A stretch of 64,000 bases of DNA from assembly GCF_028554725.1 (NCBI RefSeq), contig NC_071672.1:2151001-2215000 (forward strand), in the 5' to 3' direction. This document shows positions 49,216 through 58,926 of the stretch, one piece after another. The stretch comes from Zeugodacus cucurbitae. Lineage: Eukaryota > Arthropoda > Insecta > Diptera > Tephritidae. The notes below the pieces were generated by a model that made no database searches, had not been told where the DNA came from, and saw only the letters and a list, made by a program, of their open reading frames with translations. The position numbers were made by a program, and so were the translations under genes. How positions within the stretch are numbered: the first letter of the stretch is position 1; each line of letters opens with the position of its first letter.

Positions 49216-49597
49216 CTTTTCTCTTTAGTCGTTGTGAACGGGTTTTTAAAAAATAATAAAAATCAATTTACATTGCAACGAGCTGACGTTGATGACATCC
49301 AAGAACAGACTACTTTATTTAATGTTATTCACTTAAAATCAAACTTAGTTTAATTACAATTTGCTTATTAATTAATTTTAACATATTGTATTTATGAAAT
49401 TGTTGATTCAGCATATTACTGTTAATTTGGATAATTCTTAAGAAATTTATTGTCTTTTTCATTTTCAACTACTTTATTTGTTTAGCATTTTTGTAAAAGG
49501 CCGGAAATGGTATTATGTTACAATTTGTTTCAACAGTTCATCGTACTTATCAATTGCACCGTCAGGTGTTTTTACATAATTATTCGTATATGTAACT
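49215..49597 (-). repeat. Errantivirus 5' LTR (right copy)
   Basis: 383 bp, identical to 13663-14045, including the C that distinguishes 5' from 3' LTR in both duplicates. Followed by CGCG (49598-49601). Confidence 0.95.
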
Positions 49598-49601
49598 CGC
49601 G

Positions 49602-49829
49602 CACTTCTGCGAATACCCACAATGTGTGTAATCCCTTAAAAACACAAGCGACCGCGTACCTGCTCTACAACAATGTTTTACTGGCCTTCAATATTATTAC
49701 ACACTATATTTTTGCTAAGTCACTCCCGAAAAAAAATTCCGAAAAACTGCTAAACACTTTTAAAATCGCTTTAAAAACTCGCAATGATGCGCAAACACGT
49801 CCGTTCACTTCGAGGTTCTACAAAAAACC
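49602..49829 (-). promoter_or_regulatory. R1 5' UTR, 5'-terminal part (right copy)
   Basis: Same as 14050-14277; 5' terminus at 49829 next to the target 14-mer. Confidence 0.7.
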
Positions 49830-49843
49830 AGTAGATAGAAACC
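49830..49843. repeat. R1 target-site 14-mer between R1 copies (degenerate)
   Basis: AGTAGATAGAAACC; junction between the decayed R1 (left) and the next R1 (right). Confidence 0.8.
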
Positions 49844-50347
49844 TAAAGCCAATATTAACGTGAGTACCTGCCGACGACGGCCTTACCTCACGGTGCTCAA
49901 AAGCACAGCGGATCAAATCAATGCGATGATCAGCGCCCCGAAAAATGCAATGCATTATTCAGTACCAATTGGCGTGTGGAATGGACACACTAACCACCTT
50001 GGTGAGGTTCGAGGCCTATCTAAAACCTCTGCCGTACTTTGGGTCCGGCACCCGGTTGCAATGCAACTCCACATTGAGTGACAAATATCACTCTCCCCGC
50101 ATTCGGGTATTAAACCACAACCACCACGATACTCCCCGAGGGGCCAGTCCGCACGAGTAGGTTGGAGCGAACTCCAAGGGCTCCTACTCCCCGTGGTACC
50201 AGAATTAAGTCTCCGGTCAGACCTCGTAGTTGAAACTACTACCAGTTGAGCTTCCATACTGCTCTGAACTGGTGACCAGGGGTTGGAACCCATTTTCTCA
50301 TCCAATACACACACAATACACACACCATTCACACAAAGAAACTATAC
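49844..50347 (-). other. R1 3' UTR of the truncated copy
   Basis: About 500 bp with the terminal hairpin (49859-49892), the tRNA A-box-like segment near 50240, and CA-rich simple sequence near 50300. 3' end sequence TTAATATTGGCTTTA, shared with the two copies to the right. Confidence 0.8.
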
Positions 50348-52220
50348 TTAGTTTCCAGCTAATTGTCTTCGCCGCTTAAACACCTCACGCGCAAACACAC
50401 CAAATAATTCTAATCGTTCGGCATCCCAACTAGTGGAGATCACACCACTAACATCTAACCGTCCATCAGTCCAACTAATCCCCATACCCCCAAGGTCCCT
50501 AATCTCCGAGTACATCGGGCATTCAGCAATAACATGCACCCAATCCTCAACACGCGCCCCACACATACATTCCATTCCATCAGAGAGGTGCCTCTGATGC
50601 AAAAAAGCATTCAAAGGCCCATGCCCCGTAAGTAGGAAACCCAGACTCAGACAGAATCTGAAATCTGGGTTTTCCCCAACAAACCCAACATCCCGAATGT
50701 ACTCATAAGTCACACGACCGTTAGGACTATTATCCCAACGGTCTTGCCACCTACTCCTAACCCTGTCATCTAGAAGCCTCTTGCTTCCTAGATATCCCAA
50801 CCTCTATACATCATCGTCAGAAATCCATTCATTCCGCAGCAATAACACACTCAAACCCCTCCTCAACCTGAAAGAAACAGCACGCTGTAAAACAATCAGG
50901 TCAAGAGGGGGCACACCCAATAAAACCTGCAACGCATCCGTAGAAACGGTGCGACATACAAGCAAACAGGCAAACATCATGCAACGCTGTATAGAAAGAA
51001 GTTTTCGACGACCCGAAACCATCGTAGCCACCTTCCACCATATAGGAGATCCATAAGTGACACAGGCCACAAACAAACCTCGATATATGGAGCGAACAGC
51101 ACGTCGCCCGAGACCCCAATCACTCCGTAAAACGCGCCTGACACTACCAAAAATCGCCTGCAGCCGCCGCTTCACATTCACTAAGTGTGGAGTAAAACAC
51201 ATTCTTTCACTCATGGTCAACCCCAGATATTTGACTTGCGTCACATACCTGATGCTGACCCCATTCACACGGACAACCGGTGGACGCCCCGGTGACAGTC
51301 TACCCTTTAAGAGCATTGTCACCGTTTTATCCATCGATATGTCAACCCCCACACCCACACCCCAATTATGAGCAATCTCCAACAATTGCCCTCCTACCCT
51401 TTCAATCTCAGACCTCGAACAGCCTTCGACCAAAAGAAGTAGGTCATCCGCATACGCACAACACCTGCAGAGTGGTTCGAGCTGCCCAAGCAATGAGTCC
51501 ATCATGAGGTTCCAAATATATGGACCACAGATGGATCCCTGCGGGCAGCCACGAACCACTCCAATCTCCACACTCCCATTCATACCAACGATAGAGGCTT
51601 TCCTGTCCGATAAGAAGCTCCGCCAGAGACTAATTTCCGAACAGTTAAGTTCCTCTAGCCGTTGAATCACTCGATCCCAGATTAGGTAATCAAACGCCCC
51701 CTTGAAGTCAACAAATATGCCAAGGACATATTTGTTGGTATTCTCCCTCACAGCATTCTGAACATACATCCAGGCATCTTCTACACTGCGTCCTTTCCTG
51801 AACCCATACTGCCTATTCGACCTCAAATCCCGCGTTAGCTCCTGAAGCCGTACCACCATAACTCTTTCCAGCACTTTTCCAAGCACTGGAAGGAGACTGA
51901 TGCCCCGATAAGAACGAGGTTCACTCCTGATCTTATCAGGAGACTTCAGGAGAGGAACAACCCTGGCACTTTTCCACTCACATGGAAAATATCCCTCACA
52001 AATGCACTTATCATAAATGACCTCCAAGTATTCCGGAATGAACTTCCACAAGCATTTGCACATCTCTCCGTTCAGACCATCAAAACCTGGAGACCGTTTA
52101 GACCTGACCAGGCCAAAGGCATATCCCAGCTCCCCATCATCTAATGGAGGAACAGGTACCTCATGTGCATGGGGTGCCTGAACCTCAGCCCTGGGAAAGA
52201 ACGCTCCTAACAGAACCCCA
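50348..52220 (-). pseudogene. R1 ORF2, 5'-truncated, one nonsense codon
   Basis: Encodes the reverse transcriptase (VDFKGAFD, AYADDLLLL) and the C-terminal CxCx8Hx4C finger (CMCGARVEDWVHVIAEC). A TAG at 50804-50806 replaces a Glu codon of the intact copy (after WISDDDV); the frame continues to the true stop at 50348. The endonuclease is absent by truncation. An ATG upstream at 52348 lies in the neighbouring R1 stub and creates a chance fusion frame. Confidence 0.9.
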
Positions 52221-52234
52221 AGTAGATAGGGACA
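52221..52234. repeat. R1 target-site 14-mer (perfect)
   Basis: AGTAGATAGGGACA, the antisense of the 28S R1 target; separates the truncated R1 and the 230-bp stub. Confidence 0.93.
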
Positions 52235-52464
52235 TCTAAAGCCAATATTAACGTGAGTACCTGCCGACGACGACCTTACCTCACGGTGCTCAAAAGCACA
52301 GCGGATCAAATCAATGCGATGATCAGCGCCCCGAGAAATGCAATGCATTATTCAGTACCAATTGGCGTGTGGAATGGACACACTAACCACCTTGGTGAGG
52401 TTCGAGGCCTATCTAAAACCTCTGCCTTACTTTGGGTACGGCACCCGGTTGCAATGCAACTCCA
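52235..52464 (-). mobile_element. R1 stub, 230 bp of 3' UTR
   Basis: Extremely 5'-truncated R1: only the last 230 bp, including the terminal hairpin (52252-52285), flanked on both sides by the perfect 14-mer. Shows that insertion continued within the array. Confidence 0.92.
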
Positions 52465-52478
52465 AGTAGATAGGGACA
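52465..52478. repeat. R1 target-site 14-mer (perfect)
   Basis: AGTAGATAGGGACA at the 3' end of the intact R1. Confidence 0.93.
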
Positions 52479-52984
52479 TCTAAAGCCAATATTAACGTGA
52501 GTACCTGCCGACGACGGCCTTACCTCACGGTGCTCAAAAGCACAGCGGATCAAATCAATGCGATGATCAGCGCCCCGAAAAATGCAATGCATTATTCAGT
52601 ACCAATTGGCGTGTGGAATGGACACACTAACCACCTTGGTGAGGTTCGAGGCCTATCTAAAACCTCTGCCGTACTTTGGGTCCGGCACCCGGTTGCAATG
52701 CAACTCCACATTGAGTGACAAATATCACTCTCCCCGCATTCGGGTATTAAACCACAACCACCACGATACTCCCCGAGGGGCCAGTCCGCACGAGTAGGTT
52801 GGAGCGAACTCCAAGGGCTCCTACTCCCCGTGGTACCAGAATTAAGTCTCCGGTCAGACCTCGTAGTTGAAACTACTACCAGTTGAGCTTCCATACTGCT
52901 CTGGACTGGTGACCAGGGGTTGGACCCCATTCTCTCATCCAATACACACACAATACACACACCATTCACACAAAGAAACTATAC
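52479..52984 (-). other. R1 3' UTR of the intact copy
   Basis: Terminal hairpin at 52496-52529 (CGTGAG...CTCACG with inner GCCG/CGGC). The tRNA A-box-like segment is near 52880. No open frame of its own. Confidence 0.8.
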
Positions 52985-55900
52985 TTAGTTTCCAGCTAAT
53001 TGTCTTCGCCGCTTAAACACCTCACGCGCAAACACACCAAAAAATTCTAATCGTTCGGCATCCCAACTAGTGGAGATCACACCACTAACATCTAACCGTC
53101 CATCAGTCCAACTAATCCCCATACCCCCAAGGTCCCTAATGTCCGAGTACATCGGGCATTCAGCAATAACATGCACCCAATCCTCAACACGCGCCCCACA
53201 CATACATTCCATTCCATCAGAGAGGCGCCTCTGATGCAAAAAAGCATTCAAAGGCCCATGCCCCGTAAGTAGGAAACCCAGACTCAGACAGAATCTGAAA
53301 TCTGGGTTTTCCCCAACAAACCCAACATCCCGAATGTACTCATAAGTCACACGACCGTTAAGACTATTATCCCAACGGTCTTGCCACCTACTCCTAACCC
53401 TGTCATCTAGAAGCCTCTTGCTTCCTAGATATCCCAACCTCTCCACATCATCGTCAGAAATCCATTCATTCCGCAGCAATAACACACTCAAACCCCTCCT
53501 CAACCTGAAAGAAACAGCACGCTGTAAAACAATCAGGTCAAGAGGGGGCACACCCAATAAAACCTGCAACGCATCCGTAGAAACGGTGCGACATACAGGC
53601 AAACAGGCAAGCATCATGCAACGCTGTATAGAAAGAAGTTTTCGACGACCCGAAACCATCGTAGCCACCTTCCACCATATAGGAGATCCATAAGTGGCAC
53701 AGGCCACAAACAAACCTCGATATATGGAGCGAACAGCACGACGCCCGAGACCCCAATCACTCCGTAAAACGCGCCTGACACTACCAACAATCGCCTGCAG
53801 CCGCCGCTTCACATTCACTAAGTGTGGAGTAAAACACATTCTTTCACTCATGGTCAACCCCAGATATTTGACTTGCGTCACATACCTGATGCTGACCCCA
53901 TTCACACGGACAACCGGTGGACGCCCCGGTGACAGTCTACCCTTTAAGAGCATTGTCACCGTTTTATCCATCGATATGTCAACCCCCACACCCACACCCC
54001 AATTATGAGCAATCTCCAACAATTGCCCTCCTACCCTTTCAATCACAGACCTCGAACAGCCTTCAACTAAAAGAAGCAGGTCATCCGCATACGCACAACA
54101 CCTGCAGAGTGGTTCGAGCTGCCCAAGCAGTGAGTCCATCATGAGGTTCCAAATATATGGACCACAGATGGATCCCTGCGGGCAGCCACGAACCACTCCA
54201 ATCTCCACACTCCCATTCATACCAACGATAGAAGCTTTCCTGTCCGAAAAGAAGCTCCGCCAGAGACTAATTTCCGAACAGTTAAGTTCCTCTAGCCGTT
54301 GAATCACACGATCCCAGATTAGGTAATCAAACGCCCCCTTGAAGTCAACAAATATGCCAAGGACATATTTGTTGGTATTCTCCCTCACAGCATTCTGAAC
54401 ATACATCCAGGCATCTTCTACACTGCGTCCTTTCCTGAACCCATACTGCCTATTCGACCTCAAATCCCGCGTTAGCTCCTGAAGCCGTTCCACCATAACT
54501 CTTTCCAGCACTTTTCCAAGCACTGGAAGGAGACTGATGCCCCGATAAGAACGAGGATCACTCCTGATCTTATCAGGAGACTTCAGGAGAGGAACAACCC
54601 TGGCACTTTTCCACTCACGTGGAAAATATCCCTCACAAATGCACTTATCATAAATGACCTCCAAGTATTCCGGAATGAACTTCCACAAGCATTTGCACAT
54701 CTCTCCGTTCAGACCATCAAAACCTGGAGACCGTTTAGACCTGACCAGGCCAAAGGCATATCCCAGCTCCCCATCATCTAATGGAGGAACAGGTACCTCA
54801 TGTGCATGGGGTGCCTGAACCTCAGCCCTGGGAAAGAACGCTCCTAACAGAACCCCAGCACACTCTCTCCACGTTGATAACACAGTGTCACCAACACGAA
54901 GAGAGGTGATATCCTCCCTCTTACGACCCCTGCAGATCTTATAGACCTGACCCCAGGGGTCATCCCTATTGTCATTCACAAAACTCCTCCACTCTTCTTC
55001 TTTAATTTTCACAATCATATCTTTATATTCATTCATCGCACAACTAAAATCATACCTAAACTGGGACAGCCTATCAGAATTGAACCGCCGAGCACGTTGA
55101 AACTTTCGTCTCAACCGCCGGACAGTCCTCCTCTTCAAGGTTAACTCATGCGTCCACCACTTAATTTTTCTAACCCTAAAACTTCCACACTTCCTGAACA
55201 ATCTGTCATTCACACCCCACACCAACTCACACAGCCGAGCAATTTGCTCATCCACTTCCAGATCATCAAACACTCTAAGCGGTATTTCTAACACCGCTTC
55301 CCTTACACTCTGTCCATATCGGTTCCAGTCAATACCAGAGGTACGCCATCGCCGCAATGGACTCACACACACCAAAGGAGGGGAACGAGGAGCAACCACA
55401 ATTTGGATCAAATTATGATCACTCAGACCCCACCCTCCTCTAACCTCCCACTTAAAATCAAACACTCTACTTGCTGCCTCATTCATAAGCGTCACGTCAA
55501 TATCACTCACACCCCTAGGCCCATCAAACGTATACCACTCACTCGGCTCATTCAGAATGTGAAGGCCCTTAGCCAACACCCATTCATTCATTACCTCGCC
55601 TCGAACGTGGCTTTGATATCCAGACGAATGTCTAGATACCTTACTAAACCACATCGAGGACGAGGCATTCGCATCCAACCCTAGGACTAATGGGCTACCA
55701 CTCGCCAGAAGTAGTAACTTATCCATATAGCCCAGGTAGGGCTCTAGGGGCTCGCTAAATTTGCAATACAAACTAGCGACAATCATTCTACCGAACTCCC
55801 CCTCTATAGACACACACACCCCCTGTTGTGACGAATCCAAGACTACACAATCGTAGCCGGAATCATTCACAACTATTGCAGCATTAACCCCAAGGTCCAT

Positions 55901-56059
55901 AAAGACCCTAAAACCTCCAGGGAGACCCCGAACCACACCATTGGTGGCGTAAGGCTCCTGAAGTAAGGCAATGCCACACCCCCCCTCAATCATACAACCC
56001 CCCAACTCACACATAACGGCATACGACCCCTGACAATTAAGCTGAAAAACCCCCCCCAT
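52985..56059 (-). CDS. R1 ORF2: endonuclease and reverse transcriptase (1024 aa)
   Basis: Nicks 28S rDNA at the R1 site and reverse-transcribes element RNA from the nick (target-primed reverse transcription, nucleus). The APE-like endonuclease occupies about residues 1-225, with LLQEPY (Glu35), GLDAN (Asp129) and SDHN (213-216). Reverse transcriptase spans about 440-760, with RGISLLPVLGKVLERV, FVDFKGAFD (570-578), GCPQGS (625-630) and AYADDLLLL (656-664). The C-terminal zinc finger is C952-x-C954...H963...C968. Length is normal for R1. The start ATG overlaps the ORF1 stop by one base (TGATG, 56057-56061), implying coupled translation. Confidence 0.96.
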   Translation of the reverse strand: MGGVFQLNCQGSYAVMCELGGCMIEGGCGIALLQEPYATNGVVRGLPGGFRVFMDLGVNAAIVVNDSGYDCVVLDSSQQGVCVSIEGEFGRMIVASLYCKFSEPLEPYLGYMDKLLLLASGSPLVLGLDANASSSMWFSKVSRHSSGYQSHVRGEVMNEWVLAKGLHILNEPSEWYTFDGPRGVSDIDVTLMNEAASRVFDFKWEVRGGWGLSDHNLIQIVVAPRSPPLVCVSPLRRWRTSGIDWNRYGQSVREAVLEIPLRVFDDLEVDEQIARLCELVWGVNDRLFRKCGSFRVRKIKWWTHELTLKRRTVRRLRRKFQRARRFNSDRLSQFRYDFSCAMNEYKDMIVKIKEEEWRSFVNDNRDDPWGQVYKICRGRKREDITSLRVGDTVLSTWRECAGVLLGAFFPRAEVQAPHAHEVPVPPLDDGELGYAFGLVRSKRSPGFDGLNGEMCKCLWKFIPEYLEVIYDKCICEGYFPREWKSARVVPLLKSPDKIRSDPRSYRGISLLPVLGKVLERVMVERLQELTRDLRSNRQYGFRKGRSVEDAWMYVQNAVRENTNKYVLGIFVDFKGAFDYLIWDRVIQRLEELNCSEISLWRSFFSDRKASIVGMNGSVEIGVVRGCPQGSICGPYIWNLMMDSLLGQLEPLCRCCAYADDLLLLVEGCSRSVIERVGGQLLEIAHNWGVGVGVDISMDKTVTMLLKGRLSPGRPPVVRVNGVSIRYVTQVKYLGLTMSERMCFTPHLVNVKRRLQAIVGSVRRVLRSDWGLGRRAVRSIYRGLFVACATYGSPIWWKVATMVSGRRKLLSIQRCMMLACLPVCRTVSTDALQVLLGVPPLDLIVLQRAVSFRLRRGLSVLLLRNEWISDDDVERLGYLGSKRLLDDRVRSRWQDRWDNSLNGRVTYEYIRDVGFVGENPDFRFCLSLGFLLTGHGPLNAFLHQRRLSDGMECMCGARVEDWVHVIAECPMYSDIRDLGGMGISWTDGRLDVSGVISTSWDAERLEFFGVFAREVFKRRRQLAGN

Positions 56060-57528
56060 CAGTGTCTGGAGAGGGCACGCTCAACAACGCCACAGTAAAT
56101 CGGGCAAACAGCTGACATCATAAGATGCCCAGCTGGCCTACCCTTAAATGCACAGTTGCGACAATGAGGGGCATTACCACAACCGGCAGCTCTATGTCCT
56201 TCTTGACCGCACCGCCTACAAACATCTGATTTGGCCCTACACTCAGCCACTCTATGGTCAAAACCCATACACCGGAAGCAGCCAGCAACTGGGCTATCCG
56301 GTCGAACCCTGAAGGAGAACCACTTTATGTAGCACCTTCCCGCCTCCAAAAGGGCGGACATTAATTTGTCCGACCCCTCAAGGACAACGTTGGTGCTACC
56401 ATCAGCAGCCACCTTCCAGGGCCGACTGACCATCCGCACATCTGACTGTCGTGCCTCAGGGCTGATGTCCTGAAGGTTCAACCGAAAGAGCTCCTCCATG
56501 AAGTCATCATGGGAGATTTCGGTGTGAACCCCCTGAACCACAACCCGCGGACCCAACTTCCGGTTCACACTCACATCCAACCCCACCTCCCCGAACTTGG
56601 CATTATTCGCCACCTTTTCCCTCTCTAAAACAGAGGGGGTGCGAATAACCACCCCACCACCCTTAATCGGCTTCACCTCGTGTACACGCACTCCGAGGGA
56701 AGGTCCCACCTCCTTCACGACCTTCTTAATCACCTCCTTAGAGGAGGTGGTAGGGGCCTTGCTTCTCACCACCACCGACCAAGTCTCAACCGGCTTCGGC
56801 AATGCCGGAGCAATCGCCTCCAACACTGGCGCTGGAGGCGCACGCACCGACTCAGCCGGAGCCAAACCCACAACCGACCTCTTCGATTGGGGAATAGATC
56901 CCCCACAACCCCCCCTGAGAGCGTCAACCTGACCGCGAAGATGGGCATTCTCGGTTACTACCGTCATCAGAAGCGCCTCGTACTTCGAGGCAAGCTCCAT
57001 CAGCCCCTTCGCAGTAGTGACCTCAAAGTCTTCAACCCCAAACACCAATGCGTTTAATTCCGCCGTCACTGCCTTCATGGCAGCAACATGGCTAATAGCG
57101 CCTCCCCCAACCACACCACCATTTTCTCCACCCTCCTTAACAGCGCTAACAGGACACTCTTTTGCAGAAGTACCCTTAATGCGCTTCTTCCCCTTAATCC
57201 TTACTACACCTCCACGCTTGCTAACAATAGGGTGGACAACCACTTCTTCAGCGGTGTCACCCATATCAGCACAACTACTCCCATCCCCTAACATCACCAA
57301 CGATGGCGATCCTATCCTAACCTTCCTACGCGGTGGGGACCCAACCGAAGGTCCAGTACCTTCATCAGCCGACGAGGTCTCCACTGCTAACGCTAGCTCT
57401 TTCCCCTCATTCCCAGCAGGGTGCTTAGCCCTTCTCCTCCGTGAGGGAAGCATTTCTACTTCCGGCCTTTCACCAGGCAGGCTGATCCGCCGGCAAAACA
57501 CTGGCACAGAAGCCACTCGACCAGACAA
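56059..57528 (-). CDS. R1 ORF1: Gag-like protein with three zinc knuckles (489 aa)
   Basis: RNP protein of R1-type LINEs. The basic N-terminus has MLPSRRRRAKHPAGNEG; that Met (residue 26) is an alternative start that aligns with the MAPPRRKGAK start of the other R1, so 57528 is only the longest choice. The central block WSVVVRSKAP to VVIRTPSV is conserved between the two R1s. Three C-terminal knuckles are present: CFRCMGFDHRVAEC, CRRCGQEGHRAAGC, and CRNCAFKGRPAGHLMMSAVC, the last with unusual spacing. All Cys/His are present. Stop overlaps the ORF2 start. Confidence 0.93.
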   Translation of the reverse strand: MSGRVASVPVFCRRISLPGERPEVEMLPSRRRRAKHPAGNEGKELALAVETSSADEGTGPSVGSPPRRKVRIGSPSLVMLGDGSSCADMGDTAEEVVVHPIVSKRGGVVRIKGKKRIKGTSAKECPVSAVKEGGENGGVVGGGAISHVAAMKAVTAELNALVFGVEDFEVTTAKGLMELASKYEALLMTVVTENAHLRGQVDALRGGCGGSIPQSKRSVVGLAPAESVRAPPAPVLEAIAPALPKPVETWSVVVRSKAPTTSSKEVIKKVVKEVGPSLGVRVHEVKPIKGGGVVIRTPSVLEREKVANNAKFGEVGLDVSVNRKLGPRVVVQGVHTEISHDDFMEELFRLNLQDISPEARQSDVRMVSRPWKVAADGSTNVVLEGSDKLMSALLEAGRCYIKWFSFRVRPDSPVAGCFRCMGFDHRVAECRAKSDVCRRCGQEGHRAAGCGNAPHCRNCAFKGRPAGHLMMSAVCPIYCGVVERALSRH

Positions 57529-58762
57529 GACTTGGAACAGCTGCTCTCAAGACACGTGTGACTGAACGCACTGAAGGAACTAACTATAAGAATAGAATCG
57601 TCCAGTAGCTGCTACCACCTAAGCAGTCGATTATTGCGAAATCGCAAGGGCACAACCCACAACTCCAGCCAACGGTCTGGAACTGGTCACCCAATAAACC
57701 GCCGGACAGAACAAAGTCCCCGTAACGGCTCCAAGCCAACCGATGTGGAGCTGAACCAAATCGCACTGTAGGTCAAAGGTTAACAGCTACGAACGCAGTC
57801 TAAACAAAAATCAGCACCTTCAACACTCGGACAGACACCGGCACCCTTTGAGCAAAACCTGCCCAATCCCCCCGGAAACAAGTGGCAACTCAATACCAGA
57901 CACTCGACACAACACTCACTGGCAGAAAAACCAAAAAGCAGAAAAACAACAAACACAGAAAACACTGAGACTCTATGAGAGTCAGCACCCACGCTAACAA
58001 TGTGGGTAAACCACGTAAACCCCAAAAGGTACTACCTAACACGCGCCTACACACACAAAACTACTGTGCTCAAAAACACCTGTGCTCGAAAACACCTGTG
58101 CTCAAAAACACCTGTGCTCGAAAACACCTGTGCTCAAAAACACCTGTGCACGAAAACACCTGTGCTCAAAAAAAAAAAAAAAAAAAAAAAAAACAACAAA
58201 CGAAAAACAATTACGTCACACAAAAAAACACTTGCTCAAACAAATTTTCTTTTCACAAAAACAAATTCAAATTTCCAAAAATACACTCAACTACACGTAT
58301 ATAAATAAACACCTGCCGCAATGTAAAAATTTTCAAAAGCCAGCTATGATATGCACACACAAACTAACAAATGAGAAAATATACATACAATTGTATATAT
58401 ATTCAAACACTTGCAGTAATGTAAAAATACACAAAGCCAACTACAGAAAAAGTATACACGTACTGACAAACTTTATCTACACATACAATCGAACATATAT
58501 TGAAAATGAAAATTTTTTATGAAAAACACACATATATACACACACGTATATATAAATATACTAATGCGTAAATATGTATGCAAATGCGCTAAAAAACTAC
58601 CACAAATCACAAACTAATACACAAATACTCAAAATGAATGTACTTACATCCAATGCTGAGGGCTCCCACACAAAAAATACCAATTCACACAAAAATCACG
58701 ACACAGAAAACGCACAGAAACGAAAACACGTCTGAACTATCTGAAATTCTACAATCGAATCC
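57529..58762 (-). promoter_or_regulatory. R1 5' UTR of the intact copy, 1.2 kb
   Basis: Long noncoding leader, AT-rich toward the 5' end (58200-58700), containing a 16-bp tandem repeat and a 26-base A-run. No conserved open frame. R1 elements usually rely on rRNA co-transcription, so an independent promoter is uncertain. Much longer than the about 450-bp leader of the decayed subfamily. Confidence 0.7.
58064..58193. repeat. 16-bp tandem repeat (x6.5) plus A26
   Basis: Unit CTGTGCTCAAAAACAC alternating with CTGTGCTCGAAAACAC, about 6.5 copies from 58064 to 58167, followed by 26 A (58168-58193). The alternation of A and G at one position means the real period may be 32 bp. Confidence 0.93.
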
Positions 58763-58779
58763 AGTAGATAGGGACAGTA

Positions 58780-58832
<53 letters not shown>

Positions 58833-58895
58833 ACTACCTTTAGAGAGTCATAGTTACTCCCGCCGTTTACCTGCGCTTACTTGAATTTCTTCACT

Positions 58896-58926
<31 letters not shown>

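Larger units (their letters stand above)
39286..49597 (-). mobile_element. Errantivirus (17.6/297-like), right copy, gag split by an RTE element
   Basis: Same element and same CGCG insertion site as 7039-14045, lengthened to 10.3 kb by the 3190-bp RTE insertion plus its 114-bp target duplication in gag. It has LTRs, PBS (49204-49215), leader repeats, pol, env and PPT as in the left copy. Only a handful of substitutions separate the two copies in pol and env, so they are duplicates and not independent insertions. gag is destroyed, so this copy cannot make particles by itself. Confidence 0.95.
36826..49829 (-). mobile_element. R1 non-LTR retrotransposon, decayed, with deletion and nested errantivirus (right copy)
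   Basis: Duplicate of the element at 2424-14277. Differences: 2158 bp are missing (all of ORF1 and most of the endonuclease), replaced by TGG at 39141-39143, and the nested errantivirus here carries an RTE LINE. Shared ORF2 lesions show that the decay preceded the duplication, whereas the deletion came after. The 5' end at 49829 abuts the mutated target 14-mer. Confidence 0.9.
49844..52220 (-). mobile_element. R1 non-LTR retrotransposon, 5'-truncated copy
   Basis: Minus strand. It starts inside ORF2 at 52220 (LLGAFFPRAEVQ region) and runs through RT, zinc finger and 3' UTR to 49844. Its 5' end is fused to a perfect R1 target 14-mer (52221-52234), as expected for incomplete reverse transcription at a new insertion. 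Over 95 percent similar to the intact copy by eye. The first 605 bp from the 3' end are duplicated at 14292-14896. Confidence 0.92.
52479..58762 (-). mobile_element. R1 non-LTR retrotransposon, full length and intact
   Basis: 6284 bp inserted at the standard R1 site of the 28S gene. Upstream 28S reads directly into its 5' end at 58762 after the 14-bp target 58763-58776, which is repeated at 52465-52478. Both ORFs are open, the stop-start overlap is kept and the 3' UTR hairpin is present. Best candidate for an active element in the window; activity itself is not shown. Confidence 0.95.

Noticed and set aside
52860..52910. A functional tRNA gene
   Set aside because: A-box resemblance only; no acceptor stem, proper anticodon arm or convincing B-box could be assembled.
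57975..58522. Lys/Thr/His-rich open frames over the 16-bp repeats
   Set aside because: Produced by the repeat and A-run reading open in all three frames; antisense to the R1 leader.
58826..58846. R2 element at its 28S site
   Set aside because: 28S reads continuously across the R2 cleavage position, apart from substitutions; no R2 sequence is present.
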